From positions 1 to 33,552 of the forward strand of contig CAJTWA010000048.1 in assembly GCA_910580195.1 (NCBI GenBank): a stretch of DNA of 33,552 bases, in the 5' to 3' direction. Position 1 is the first letter of the stretch, and every line of letters begins with the position of its first letter. The stretch comes from an uncultured Lachnospiraceae bacterium (GTDB lineage Bacteria > Bacillota > Clostridia > Lachnospirales > Lachnospiraceae). Below the pieces are notes generated by a model. It did no database searches. It was not told where the DNA came from and saw nothing but the letters and a program-made list of their open reading frames with translations. Made by a program: the position numbers and the translations under genes. Below are positions 6,998-14,333 of the stretch, piece by piece.

Positions 6998-8230
6998 ATG
7001 CTACAGGGAAAAACGGTTTTGCTGGGCGTGACAGGCGGGATTGCCGCATATAAAATGCCGAATGTGGCAAGAATGTTAAAAAAGCTGCACTGCAACGTCC
7101 ATGTACTGATGACAGAAAATGCCACCAATTTTATCACTGCCACCACCTTTGAAACATTGACAGGGAATAAATGCCTGATTGACACCTTCGACCGGAATTT
7201 TGAATTTTCCGTGGAGCATGTGGCCTTGGCAAAACAGGCGGATTTAGTGCTGCTTGCCCCGGCTACGGCAAATGTGCTGGGCAAGATTGCAAATGGGATT
7301 GCAGACGACATGCTGACTACCACAGTGATGGCATGTACCTGCAAGGTCCTGGCCGCCCCTGCCATGAACCACAACATGTACCGCAACCCCATCGTCCAAG
7401 GCAACCTGAAAAAGCTGGAACAATTCGGCTATGTGCTGATCCCCCCCGAAACGGGGATGCTGGCAAACGGCGATATCGGGGAAGGGAAACTGCCTTCCGA
7501 GGAAACATTGGTGGAATATGTGTTAAAGGAATTGGCGTTCCAAAAAGATTTGGCAGGGAAACAGGTGCTTGTAACCGCAGGGGCAACCCAAGAAGCTATT
7601 GACCCCGTGCGTTTTATCACCAACCATTCCACCGGGAAAATGGGCTATGCGCTGGCAAAAGCCGCCATGTACCGCGGGGCCACCGTCACGCTGATAACAG
7701 GGGCAGCAGCCGTGGAACCGCCCATGTTTGTGGAAACGGTAAAAGTGGTGGCTGCCGAGGAAATGTATCAGGAAACCTTACGCCGCGCACCTAGGGCGGA
7801 TATCATCTTAAAGGCAGCGGCAGTGGCTGATTACCGCCCCGCGCGGGTGGCAGAGGATAAAATAAAAAAGGCGGAAGGCACAGCCAACATTCCGCTGGAA
7901 CGGACCCGGGACATTCTGGCAGAGCTAGGCCGCTTAAAAACAGAAGGCAAAATCCACAGCTACCTGTGCGGCTTTTCCATGGAAACCCAAAACCTAGAAG
8001 AGAATTCAAGGGCAAAGCTTATGAAGAAGCATTTGGACATGGTAGCAGCCAATAACCTGAAAGTGGAAGGGGCCGGGTTTGGCACGGACACCAATGTGCT
8101 CACCCTGATTACCAAGGACAGCACAAAACGGCTGGAGCGGATGGGCAAAGACGAAGCAGCGCACCAGATTTTGGATGAGATTGGAAAACATTTTCCAGCT
8201 AGCCATAATGCTGCGGCAAATGAAAGATGA
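6998..8230 (+). CDS. coaBC: Bifunctional PPC decarboxylase / PPC synthetase
   Basis: Couples phosphopantothenate with cysteine (CoaB) and decarboxylates the product to 4'-phosphopantetheine (CoaC), the two steps after pantothenate kinase. The 410-aa protein has an N-terminal flavin domain (1 to about 180) with GVTGGIAAYK, VEHVALAKQADL (catalytic His) and APAMNHNMY. The C-terminal CoaB half starts VLVTAGATQEAIDPVRFITNHSTGKMGYALA and carries KAAAVADYRP and DKIKK. The usual ACGD motif of CoaC reads ANGD here, with Asn157 where E. coli has catalytic Cys158. The ATG has AAAGGAGG 10 nt upstream. The gene ends the pan operon, so vitamin B5 synthesis and its first use are encoded together. Confidence 0.95.
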   Translation: MLQGKTVLLGVTGGIAAYKMPNVARMLKKLHCNVHVLMTENATNFITATTFETLTGNKCLIDTFDRNFEFSVEHVALAKQADLVLLAPATANVLGKIANGIADDMLTTTVMACTCKVLAAPAMNHNMYRNPIVQGNLKKLEQFGYVLIPPETGMLANGDIGEGKLPSEETLVEYVLKELAFQKDLAGKQVLVTAGATQEAIDPVRFITNHSTGKMGYALAKAAMYRGATVTLITGAAAVEPPMFVETVKVVAAEEMYQETLRRAPRADIILKAAAVADYRPARVAEDKIKKAEGTANIPLERTRDILAELGRLKTEGKIHSYLCGFSMETQNLEENSRAKLMKKHLDMVAANNLKVEGAGFGTDTNVLTLITKDSTKRLERMGKDEAAHQILDEIGKHFPASHNAAANER

Positions 8231-8449
8231 AGCAGCAGATTTATTCTGTAGTGAACTTAGGAATATCATCTTTTCAACTGGGAAAATTTACCAGAAATTG
8301 TAACAAATAGACGAAAAAAGTTTACAAAATATACATTTTTTGTTAATTCTGTCTGTAAAATTATTGGTTATACTAAAATTATACTCACGAGCCTGCTTAT
8401 TTGCCAAATGATTTGCTGTATATTGTAAAATGCGGGAATCTGTTGGCGG

Positions 8450-8478
8450 GCCATTCGGCTCACGGGTATAAGAATGGC
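8450..8478 (+). other. 7-bp hairpin upstream of the propeller-like gene
   Basis: GCCATTC (8450-8456) and GAATGGC (8472-8478) pair perfectly around a 15-nt loop, 32 nt before the ATG at 8511. The 280-nt gap 8231-8510 is AT-rich in its first half (TTGTTAATT, TTATACTAAAATTATACT) and probably holds the promoter. I tested it against the cyclic-di-GMP riboswitch pattern and it does not fit. Confidence 0.3.
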
Positions 8479-8510
8479 ATCAGTAATGATACAGCAAAGG
8501 CGGGAAATGT

Positions 8511-9863
8511 ATGAAGAAACAGGTTGGTAAGGGATTCTTATTTCAATACGGCGTAATTGTTTGCTTAGCAGTGGCTGCATGGGTTCTCCTGAAAACGGGG
8601 GGAGGGTTCCATGCGGCCCTTTCTTTTTTGAAAAATATGGAAACTAGCATGGAGAACCAGAAGGAAGGGGCAGGGGGCTTTACCAGCATGGTGAACCAGA
8701 AGGAAAGGGTAAGGGACTTTACCAATGTGGAGAACCAGAAAGAAGGGGCAGGGGGCTTTACCAGCATGGAGTTCCGTTATAAGGAAAAGTTCCAAAGCAC
8801 ATTGGGCCGTTACCGCTATTTCGCCAGCTTATATCAGGAGGAAAATTCCACCCCAGTGCCGGGCCTTGCATCTACGGATGTCTTAGGGACGCCCTGCACC
8901 CAGATGGTGCCCCAAGGCATTTGCATTGCAGGGGATTATATGCTGGTGACAGCCTATGACAATGGGACGCCCTATCAGGCAAAGCCGGGGCGGCGCAGCC
9001 GGAAAGTGAATAAATCCGTGCTCTATGTGCTTTCCAACCAAAGCCCCAGCAGCCGGGAACTGTTAGTTACCATTGTGCTGCCGGACATCAACCACGTAGG
9101 CGGCGTTACCTTCGACGGGCAGAACGTATGGATTGCCAAGAGCACAGACAGGCAATGCAGTGCCATCCCATATCAGGCTATCCAACAAGCCGTTGGTTCC
9201 GGGGAAAGCAGCTACCAGCTTTCTGGTTATGCCCAGAATGTCCCCTGCGGCGCGGTAGCTTCTTTTATCACTTGGCATGGCGGGAAACTGTGGGTGGGCA
9301 CTTATTCCAACAAAGTCAGCGGGAAGGGGAGCCTGCGAAGTTTTTCCATAAGGAAAGAACCTGCCAAGGAGGGGCAGAAGCTATCCCTGCAGCAAGAGGA
9401 GCAGATTGTGATTCCCGGCTATGCCAACGGCGCTTCGTTTTTTGAGAAGGATGGGAACACATACTTGGTTGTCACCACATCAAAGGGACGCTATTTCGGC
9501 TCTGAAGTCTTTTTTTATCAGGCAGCAAAGGACCAGATAACGGGAAGAAGCCTGTACTTCCTGCAAAAATCCTGCAAATTCCCGCCCATGGCAGAAGAAT
9601 TAGCCTGTGACGGGAAGACGGCATATTTTCTCTTTGAATCCTCCGCCACCTGCTACAGTGCGCCTGCTTTCTGGAAATGCAGTTATCCGGTAGACCGCGT
9701 GTGTGCTGTTCCCATTGCAGAACTCCTCCGGTTCCGCCAAGGGTATGCGCCCCAAGCAGGAAACCAACAGAATATGGCAAAAACACTGTGCGTTCTGCCA
9801 GCCTGCATTTGCAACCCATATTGGAAGAAGCGGAGAACGTTGAACAGGATTTTGGCAGTATAA
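8511..9863 (+). CDS. Membrane-anchored extracellular protein, beta-propeller-like
   Basis: A 450-aa protein that I do not recognise by name. One N-terminal membrane helix (about residues 12-30, YGVIVCLAVAAWVLL) is followed by a stalk of three 13-residue repeats (48-86, ENQKEGAGGFTSM type), then a long soluble region. That region has spaced beta motifs such as PQGICIAGDYMLVTAYDNG, VGGVTFDGQNVWIAKS, WHGGKLWVGTYS and ANGASFFEKDGNTYLVVTTS, the rhythm of a beta-propeller. It probably sits on the outer face of the cell. The ATG follows AAGGCGGGA. Its last codons (LNRILAV-stop) belong to a 41-nt unit repeated twice more downstream, so the true C-terminus may have been remodelled by duplication. Confidence 0.75.
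   Translation: MKKQVGKGFLFQYGVIVCLAVAAWVLLKTGGGFHAALSFLKNMETSMENQKEGAGGFTSMVNQKERVRDFTNVENQKEGAGGFTSMEFRYKEKFQSTLGRYRYFASLYQEENSTPVPGLASTDVLGTPCTQMVPQGICIAGDYMLVTAYDNGTPYQAKPGRRSRKVNKSVLYVLSNQSPSSRELLVTIVLPDINHVGGVTFDGQNVWIAKSTDRQCSAIPYQAIQQAVGSGESSYQLSGYAQNVPCGAVASFITWHGGKLWVGTYSNKVSGKGSLRSFSIRKEPAKEGQKLSLQQEEQIVIPGYANGASFFEKDGNTYLVVTTSKGRYFGSEVFFYQAAKDQITGRSLYFLQKSCKFPPMAEELACDGKTAYFLFESSATCYSAPAFWKCSYPVDRVCAVPIAELLRFRQGYAPQAGNQQNMAKTLCVLPACICNPYWKKRRTLNRILAV
8652..8768 (+). repeat. Three in-frame 39-nt tandem repeats
   Basis: Units at 8652-8690, 8691-8729 and 8730-8768 each encode 13 residues (ENQKEGAGGFTSM, VNQKERVRDFTNV, ENQKEGAGGFTSM). Units 1 and 3 are nearly identical and unit 2 has drifted. 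The unit length is a multiple of three, so copy changes would lengthen or shorten the stalk without a frameshift. Confidence 0.9.
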
Positions 9864-9962
9864 AAAGGAAAGCAGGGATGTTGAACAAGATTTTGGCAGT
9901 ATAAAAAAGAAGGCAGGGATGTTGAACAGGATTTTGGCAGTATAAAAAAGAAGGCACAATTG
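9840..9962 (+). repeat. Three 41-nt tandem repeats across a stop codon
   Basis: Units at 9840-9880, 9881-9921 and 9922-9962 share TTGAACA-G-ATTTTGGCAGTATAAAAA and then an AAGGCAGGGATG tail, which is degenerate in the third. The first unit includes the TAA stop of the gene at 8511. Units two and three repeat the same LNxILAV-stop coding text downstream. A 41-nt unit is not a multiple of three, so the copies beyond the stop are not an extension of the gene. Confidence 0.9.
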
Positions 9963-10008
9963 TTGTATGTTTTAAGGGTAGGAAAGGTAATAAAGCGGGA
10001 GGATAGTA

Positions 10009-10485
10009 ATGAAGAATATGAGTTTTATCATGGCGCTTAGCATTGTAACAGCAGTATTTTGCGGGGCATGGGCGTATTTGGCAGGGCTGTCAGGGCTGAT
10101 TGCATGGGCTGGTTTTGCAGGGTGCACGACTTATTTTGCCAGTGGGAGCCATGGGCTGCAGGGGCTGAAACGGACGGTTCTGCCCAATATGGCAGGGGTG
10201 CTCTGCGGCATGGCGATTATCGGCCTGAACAACGTGTTCCCAGCATTTGGGGAGTACGGCATCTGGTGTGCGGCGCTTACCTTTGTCATGTGCATCATTG
10301 CAAAATTTGAACTGTTTGGCTTCTGCCCCGGGACGTTTATGGGATGCTTTACCACCTTTGCAGCCAATGGGGATTGGAAAATGCTCGTCCCTTCATTGTT
10401 GGCAGGGGCAGCCCTAGGGGTTGCCTGCGACTACGGCGCAAAATGGCTGCACAAAACTGTGGGGAAAGGAACGGATGGAACATGA
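10009..10485 (+). CDS. DUF1097 family membrane protein
   Basis: A 158-aa very hydrophobic protein with about five membrane helices. The spacing and text (AYLAGLSGLIAWAGFAGCTTYFASGS near the N-terminus, LPNMAGVLCGMAIIGLN, FELFGFCPGTFMGCFTTFAANGDW) match DUF1097/YcdZ-like inner membrane proteins, whose substrate is unknown. GGGAGGAT precedes the ATG. Its TGA overlaps the ATG of cytidine deaminase (ATGA), so the two are translationally coupled. That could hint at a role in nucleoside handling, but this is inference. Confidence 0.85.
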   Translation: MKNMSFIMALSIVTAVFCGAWAYLAGLSGLIAWAGFAGCTTYFASGSHGLQGLKRTVLPNMAGVLCGMAIIGLNNVFPAFGEYGIWCAALTFVMCIIAKFELFGFCPGTFMGCFTTFAANGDWKMLVPSLLAGAALGVACDYGAKWLHKTVGKGTDGT

Positions 10486-10895
10486 CAAAGGAAGCATTGA
10501 TGTTAGAAGCAAAAAAAGCGAGGGAACATGCATATGCCCCCTATTCCCATTTTCAGGTGGGGGCTGCCCTTGTAACAAAGAGCGGGAAAATCTACCATGG
10601 CTGCAACATTGAAAATGCAGCGTATTCCCCCACAAACTGCGCAGAACGGACTGCTTTTTTCCGTGCAATTTACGAAGGGGAGCGGGAATTTGAAAAAATA
10701 GCAATTGCCGGCGGCCCAGAGGGGAGTGAAGCAGATGAATTGTGCGCCCCCTGCGGGGTCTGCCGCCAAGTCATGATGGAATTCTGCAACCCGGAAACTT
10801 TCCAGATTATCTTGGCAGACGGCAAGGGGAAGTGCATGCAGCGGACTTTAAAGGAACTGCTGCCCTATGGCTTTGGCCCTGAAAACCTGAAATAA
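10482..10895 (+). CDS. cdd: Cytidine deaminase
   Basis: Zinc enzyme that deaminates cytidine and deoxycytidine to uridine in pyrimidine salvage. The 137-aa length is that of the small homotetrameric class. AYAPYSHFQVGAAL and GCNIENAAYSPTNCAER are classic. Zinc ligands are Cys53, Cys91 and Cys94 (CAPCGVCRQ), with catalytic Glu55. The open frame runs back to 10344 inside the preceding gene, but the ATG at 10482 overlaps that gene's stop and matches the family start. A strong terminator follows at 10972. Confidence 0.96.
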   Translation: MTKEALMLEAKKAREHAYAPYSHFQVGAALVTKSGKIYHGCNIENAAYSPTNCAERTAFFRAIYEGEREFEKIAIAGGPEGSEADELCAPCGVCRQVMMEFCNPETFQIILADGKGKCMQRTLKELLPYGFGPENLK

Positions 10896-10971
10896 GGATA
10901 TATTGCCGCAAGGCAGCAAGGGCCGGAGCAAGGGCAGGAAAGCCCGAATACTTGGAATAGGATTGTAATTG

Positions 10972-11013
10972 CCGCAAGGCAGCCCATGGCCCGGGCGGCT
11001 TTGCGGTATTTTT
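10972..11013 (+). terminator. Rho-independent terminator after cdd
   Basis: CCGCAAGGCAGCCC (10972-10985) pairs with GGGCGGCTTTGCGG (10993-11006), 14 positions with one mismatch and one wobble, followed by TATTTTT. An extra copy of the left arm (TTGCCGCAAGGCAGC) lies near 10903-10917, another short duplication after a stop codon. Confidence 0.85.
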
Positions 11014-11033
11014 ATGAGTTTTTGCGCAAAGCG

Positions 11034-11062
11034 TTGACAACGGGCATACGGGGAATTATACT
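11034..11062 (+). promoter_or_regulatory. Strong sigma-A promoter
   Basis: TTGACA (11034-11039), a 17-nt spacer and TATACT (11057-11062), with GGGAGGGAG 10 nt further on. It drives the gene at 11087 and probably the SDR gene behind it. Confidence 0.85.
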
Positions 11063-11086
11063 GTATGCAACAGGGAGGGAGTTGTG

Positions 11087-11515
11087 ATGGGAAAAGATAC
11101 GCGTCTTGTAAATATTTACATTAAAATCCACAATAAGCGCACGCTGACCGTGGAGGATCTGAAATACCTCTCCAAGTATGACCCGGAGTGTTTTGAAAAA
11201 ACATGCAAGAATATCGTCTATAAGATGCCGGAAACGGAGGAAATCCTCCAGCCCAAGGCCGAGGAAGAAAAGCCAGCGCCCAAGCCGCCTATTTTCGAGA
11301 AAATCCCTACCGACAAGCAGCGGATTGAGGCAGTGCTTTCCAACTTAAAGCAAATGGAACTGAAGGAGCTGCCTGTGGACGGGCTCAAGACGGAGGAAGT
11401 CAAGGAACTGCTGGGGAGCCTTTATATGGAGCTTCTCTTCCCCCACAATGACAGGGAGCGTTTTTTCAGCATGGAGGACCATGAAGAACTGTCTGTATTT
11501 AATAAGAAAGTATGA
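11087..11515 (+). CDS. Small conserved protein of unknown function
   Basis: A 142-aa soluble protein with no family recognised. The N-terminal third (IYIKIHNKRTLTVEDLKYLSKYDPECFEKTC) looks like a small alpha/helical domain. A Pro/Glu/Lys linker follows (residues about 50-75, EEEKPAPKPP), then a helical C-terminal part (KQRIEAVLSNLKQMEL, VKELLGSLYMELLFP). The ATG at 11087 has GGGAGGGAG about 5 nt upstream; the GTG at 11084 is a less likely start. The very good promoter and clean Shine-Dalgarno suggest substantial expression. The next gene starts 34 nt later. Confidence 0.8.
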   Translation: MGKDTRLVNIYIKIHNKRTLTVEDLKYLSKYDPECFEKTCKNIVYKMPETEEILQPKAEEEKPAPKPPIFEKIPTDKQRIEAVLSNLKQMELKELPVDGLKTEEVKELLGSLYMELLFPHNDRERFFSMEDHEELSVFNKKV

Positions 11516-11549
11516 GAAGGGGAAATAACAGGAAAGGGATGGGAAATCA

Positions 11550-12332
11550 ATGAAAAAATATGCTGTGGTAACAGGCGCAAGCTCCGGCATTGGCGCAGAA
11601 TTTGCAAAAAGGCTGGCAAAGGAAGGCTATGGGCTGGTGCTTACTGCCAGAAGGAGCGGGCGGCTGGAGAAGCTGAAGAAAAAATTAAAGACGGAATGTG
11701 AAATTGTAACAGCCGACTTAACGAAAGAAATCGACTGCTATAAGCTCTACCATGCAGTGGAGGATAAGCCAGTAGCCATCTGGATTAACAATGCGGGCTT
11801 CGGCGACTGCGGAAAATTCAGGAACGGGGATCTGCAAAAGGAAATGGATATGCTCTCTGTCAATGTAAAGGCCTTGCACATCCTGACAAAGCTGGCTTTG
11901 CGGAAAATGGAGCGACAGAAGTACGGCTCCATCCTGAATGTGGCCTCCTGTGCCGGGCTGATGCCCGCGGGGCCTTACATGGCGACTTACTATGCAACGA
12001 AATCCTATGCTGCAAGCCTGACCCGGGCGGTTGCGGAAGAGCTGCGGAGCGATAAGAGCCCTATCTATATCGGCTGCCTGTGCCCCGGCCCTGTGGATAC
12101 AGAATTCAACCAAGTGGCAGAAGTGGAATTTGCCTTAAAGGGCATCAGCGCTTCCTATTGCGTGCGCTATGCCTTAAAGAAGATGAAACAGAAGAAAACA
12201 GTAATCATACCATCGCTGCCTGTCAGGCTTGCCATGACATTCGGGCGGTTCCTGCCGGAAGAACTGTACATCCGGATTGCAGCCCATCAGCAGCGGAAGA
12301 AAAAAGCCCAGCATGGGAAAGGGAAACTGTAG
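11550..12332 (+). CDS. Short-chain dehydrogenase/reductase (SDR)
   Basis: NAD(P)H-dependent oxidoreductase of unknown substrate, 260 aa. It has the classical SDR Rossmann start VVTGASSGIGAEFAKRLA, then NNAGFGDCG, the catalytic Ser in LNVASCAG, and the YYATKSY catalytic Tyr-x-x-x-Lys. CPGPVDTEF follows. The Arg in LTARRSG after the second strand favours NADP(H). The C-terminal tail (LPVRLAMTFGRFLPEELYIRIAAHQQRKKK) is amphipathic and basic and may touch the membrane, as in the DltE/YqjQ-like subfamily. GGAAAGGGATGGG precedes the ATG. The stop codon lies inside the terminator stem. Confidence 0.9.
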   Translation: MKKYAVVTGASSGIGAEFAKRLAKEGYGLVLTARRSGRLEKLKKKLKTECEIVTADLTKEIDCYKLYHAVEDKPVAIWINNAGFGDCGKFRNGDLQKEMDMLSVNVKALHILTKLALRKMERQKYGSILNVASCAGLMPAGPYMATYYATKSYAASLTRAVAEELRSDKSPIYIGCLCPGPVDTEFNQVAEVEFALKGISASYCVRYALKKMKQKKTVIIPSLPVRLAMTFGRFLPEELYIRIAAHQQRKKKAQHGKGKL

Positions 12333-12352
12333 CGGATACAGTTTCCTTTTTT
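12322..12352 (+). terminator. Rho-independent terminator overlapping the SDR stop
   Basis: GGAAACTGTA (12322-12331), a 5-nt loop GCGGA and TACAGTTTCC (12337-12346) form a perfect 10-bp stem followed by six T. The TAG stop of the SDR gene is part of the stem and loop. Confidence 0.92.
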
Positions 12353-12608
12353 CGTCCTATTATTCTATGCCCAAATGCTGGGGCATGGGCGCTGCATGGC
12401 GCAAAGCGTACCGGAAAAAGCGCAAATGGTTCCAAATGGATGTTTTCCCCTACATACTCTGGTAGGATGGAGCTAAGGATGGAAGATCATCTGTATTGTC
12501 TGTATTGCAAAGCGTGAAGCCGCCTTCCCGGATAGGTTTTTGACTATGAAAAGGGATGGCGGAACGGATAAAGGAAGAAGTTGCAGGAAAATCAGGAGGA
12601 ATGTCCGT

Positions 12609-13943
12609 ATGCTGGGAGGTTCTGTAATTATTGCATTAATCCGGTATATCATCAGCGTTGCCGGGGTAGCTGTTTTGTTTTTGCTGATGAGCGAGCCGCG
12701 GTTTGGCAGGAAAAAGGTGTTGGCCTATTATGGCATTTTCAGCGCGGCCCTGATTGGGGCAGCCTGTATCTGGTATGTGGCCGACTGGGAAAGCTGTGCG
12801 AAAATGTCCGCTTTTTCCATGTATATGTGCTTTACGGTTTTTTCTATTTTTATGAGCAGCGACCCGGTGTTCCTGTCGGTGTATAAACTTGCCCTGACTT
12901 TTTACCTGCTGGCCGTATTCCTAATTAGCGGGATAGAGGTTTCCAGTATTTTTTTCTACGGGAATGTGTGGGTGGATATTGTTGTGCGGATCCTGCTGAT
13001 TTTGGCAATGGCGCTGTTTATTGACCGGAAGATTAAGGAATCCATCCGGGGGTTTGGGCGGTATGTGGAGAGTGAGCTGGACCGGTTCAGCGTGGCCGTC
13101 ATGGTAATCAGCATTTTGTTTGGGATTGGGTTTATTATGAACCCGAATATTATTCAGGAGCAGACGCCCTTCCGTCTGTTCCAGATTACAATGAACTTAT
13201 TCCTGACAGGCGCACTGCAGCTTCTGGTGTTCCGGCTCTATTTGCATATTGGGAAGGAACGGGAATACCAGAGGGAAAAACAGCTTATAGAAATGAACCA
13301 CCGGCTGCTGGAGCGGAATATGGAACTGATGGAGGAGTCGGTAGAAGCGGGCCGGCGGATCCGCCACGACGCAAGGCACCACAATGCAGTGATTGCAGAA
13401 TATGCCCGCAGGGACCAGAAGGCGGAGCTTTTGCAATACTTAAAAGAATATGAAAAAGAGATGGATGCCGGAATCCCGGAGGCCATCTGCGCCAACATGG
13501 CAGTCAATAACCTTCTGTCTGTCTATACGGAAAAGGCGGGGAAGGAAGAAATTAAAGTCACTTTGGATGTGGAGCTGGAGAGGGACTTGGCAATACCCAG
13601 CATTGATTTGGTGGCTATTCTTGCAAATGCTTATGAAAATGCCATTTATGGCTGCATGGAAGTGAAAAAGCAGTCGGATAGGCGGGAGTGCTTTATTTAT
13701 CTGATGATTAAGAAAAAGAACAACAAGCTGGTGGTTTGCTGCAAAAATACATGCAGGATGGAAACTTCCTTGAAAAATGGGCAGCCCAAGCTGGAAACTA
13801 CCGGGGGCATTGGGGTGCTGAGCATTATTAAGACAGCAGAAAAATATGGTGGGGAATACGATTTCAGGAATGACAATGGGGTGTTCGTATTCCGGCTGAT
13901 TCTGAAAATCCCCGCGGCAGGCGCCGGTATGCGCGCACCTTAG
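12609..13943 (+). CDS. Sensor histidine kinase, AgrC-like GHKL family
   Basis: Membrane sensor of a two-component system, 444 aa. About six N-terminal membrane helices (residues 1-215) are followed by a coiled-coil segment (KEREYQREKQLIEMNHRLLERNMELMEE). The phospho-acceptor box RIRHDARHHNAVI has His253, and the GHKL ATPase has the N-box ILANAYENAI and the glycine motif TTGGIGVLSI. The sequence type (LytS/AgrC, HPK10-like) pairs with LytTR regulators, and one lies downstream. The frame opens at 12540, but ATG 12609 has AGGAGGA 8 nt upstream. No AgrB/AgrD-type peptide genes are seen, so the signal is unknown. Confidence 0.92.
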   Translation: MLGGSVIIALIRYIISVAGVAVLFLLMSEPRFGRKKVLAYYGIFSAALIGAACIWYVADWESCAKMSAFSMYMCFTVFSIFMSSDPVFLSVYKLALTFYLLAVFLISGIEVSSIFFYGNVWVDIVVRILLILAMALFIDRKIKESIRGFGRYVESELDRFSVAVMVISILFGIGFIMNPNIIQEQTPFRLFQITMNLFLTGALQLLVFRLYLHIGKEREYQREKQLIEMNHRLLERNMELMEESVEAGRRIRHDARHHNAVIAEYARRDQKAELLQYLKEYEKEMDAGIPEAICANMAVNNLLSVYTEKAGKEEIKVTLDVELERDLAIPSIDLVAILANAYENAIYGCMEVKKQSDRRECFIYLMIKKKNNKLVVCCKNTCRMETSLKNGQPKLETTGGIGVLSIIKTAEKYGGEYDFRNDNGVFVFRLILKIPAAGAGMRAP

Positions 13944-13987
13944 CGCATAGGGGTGAATCCATAGAAGCAGCCATTGCCATGCATGGC

Positions 13988-14122
13988 GTGAAGCTGTACT
14001 GCGTCCTTCGATATAGTATATGGAAGGTTACTGTGAAGCTGCACCGTACCCCGCAATATGGCATATGGAAGGTTACCATGAAACGGTACTGTGCCCCGCA
14101 ATATGGAACATGGCAGGTTACA
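13988..14122 (+). repeat. Three 45-nt tandem repeats between kinase and regulator
   Basis: Units at 13988-14032, 14033-14077 and 14078-14122 end in ATATGGAAGGTTAC-like text. All are in phase with a small open frame, 13979-14227 (82 codons), that would encode 15-residue repeats (VKLHRTPQYGIWKVT type). That frame has no ribosome binding site, so I do not call it a gene. The gap 13944-14333 otherwise holds only the regulator promoter. Confidence 0.85.
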
Positions 14123-14227
14123 GTGCAGCCGTTAGCTGGCAGCTTGGGAGAGCTGTGGAATTTTTATGGAGGCTGGCGTTGGGAAGGTAACCTTTTTTGG
14201 GTACCCGAAATTAATTTCATATCTTAA

Positions 14228-14256
14228 TTGCTTTTGGGGCAGAAATCACTTATAAT
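14228..14256 (+). promoter_or_regulatory. Promoter of the LytTR response regulator
   Basis: TTGCTT (14228-14233), a 17-nt spacer and TATAAT (14251-14256). It gives the regulator its own promoter, separate from the kinase, with a 5' leader of about 70 nt. Confidence 0.7.
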
Positions 14257-14333
14257 ATTTTACGGAAAAGATGGCATCCAAATGCAGGTTTCCGCCGCCA
14301 TGGCTGGAAACAGATATGAAAGGGGCAGCGTTT

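Noticed and set aside
8231..8510. Possible cyclic-di-GMP or other riboswitch before the propeller-like gene
   Set aside because: None of the conserved GEMM blocks is present; only a 7-bp hairpin is seen.
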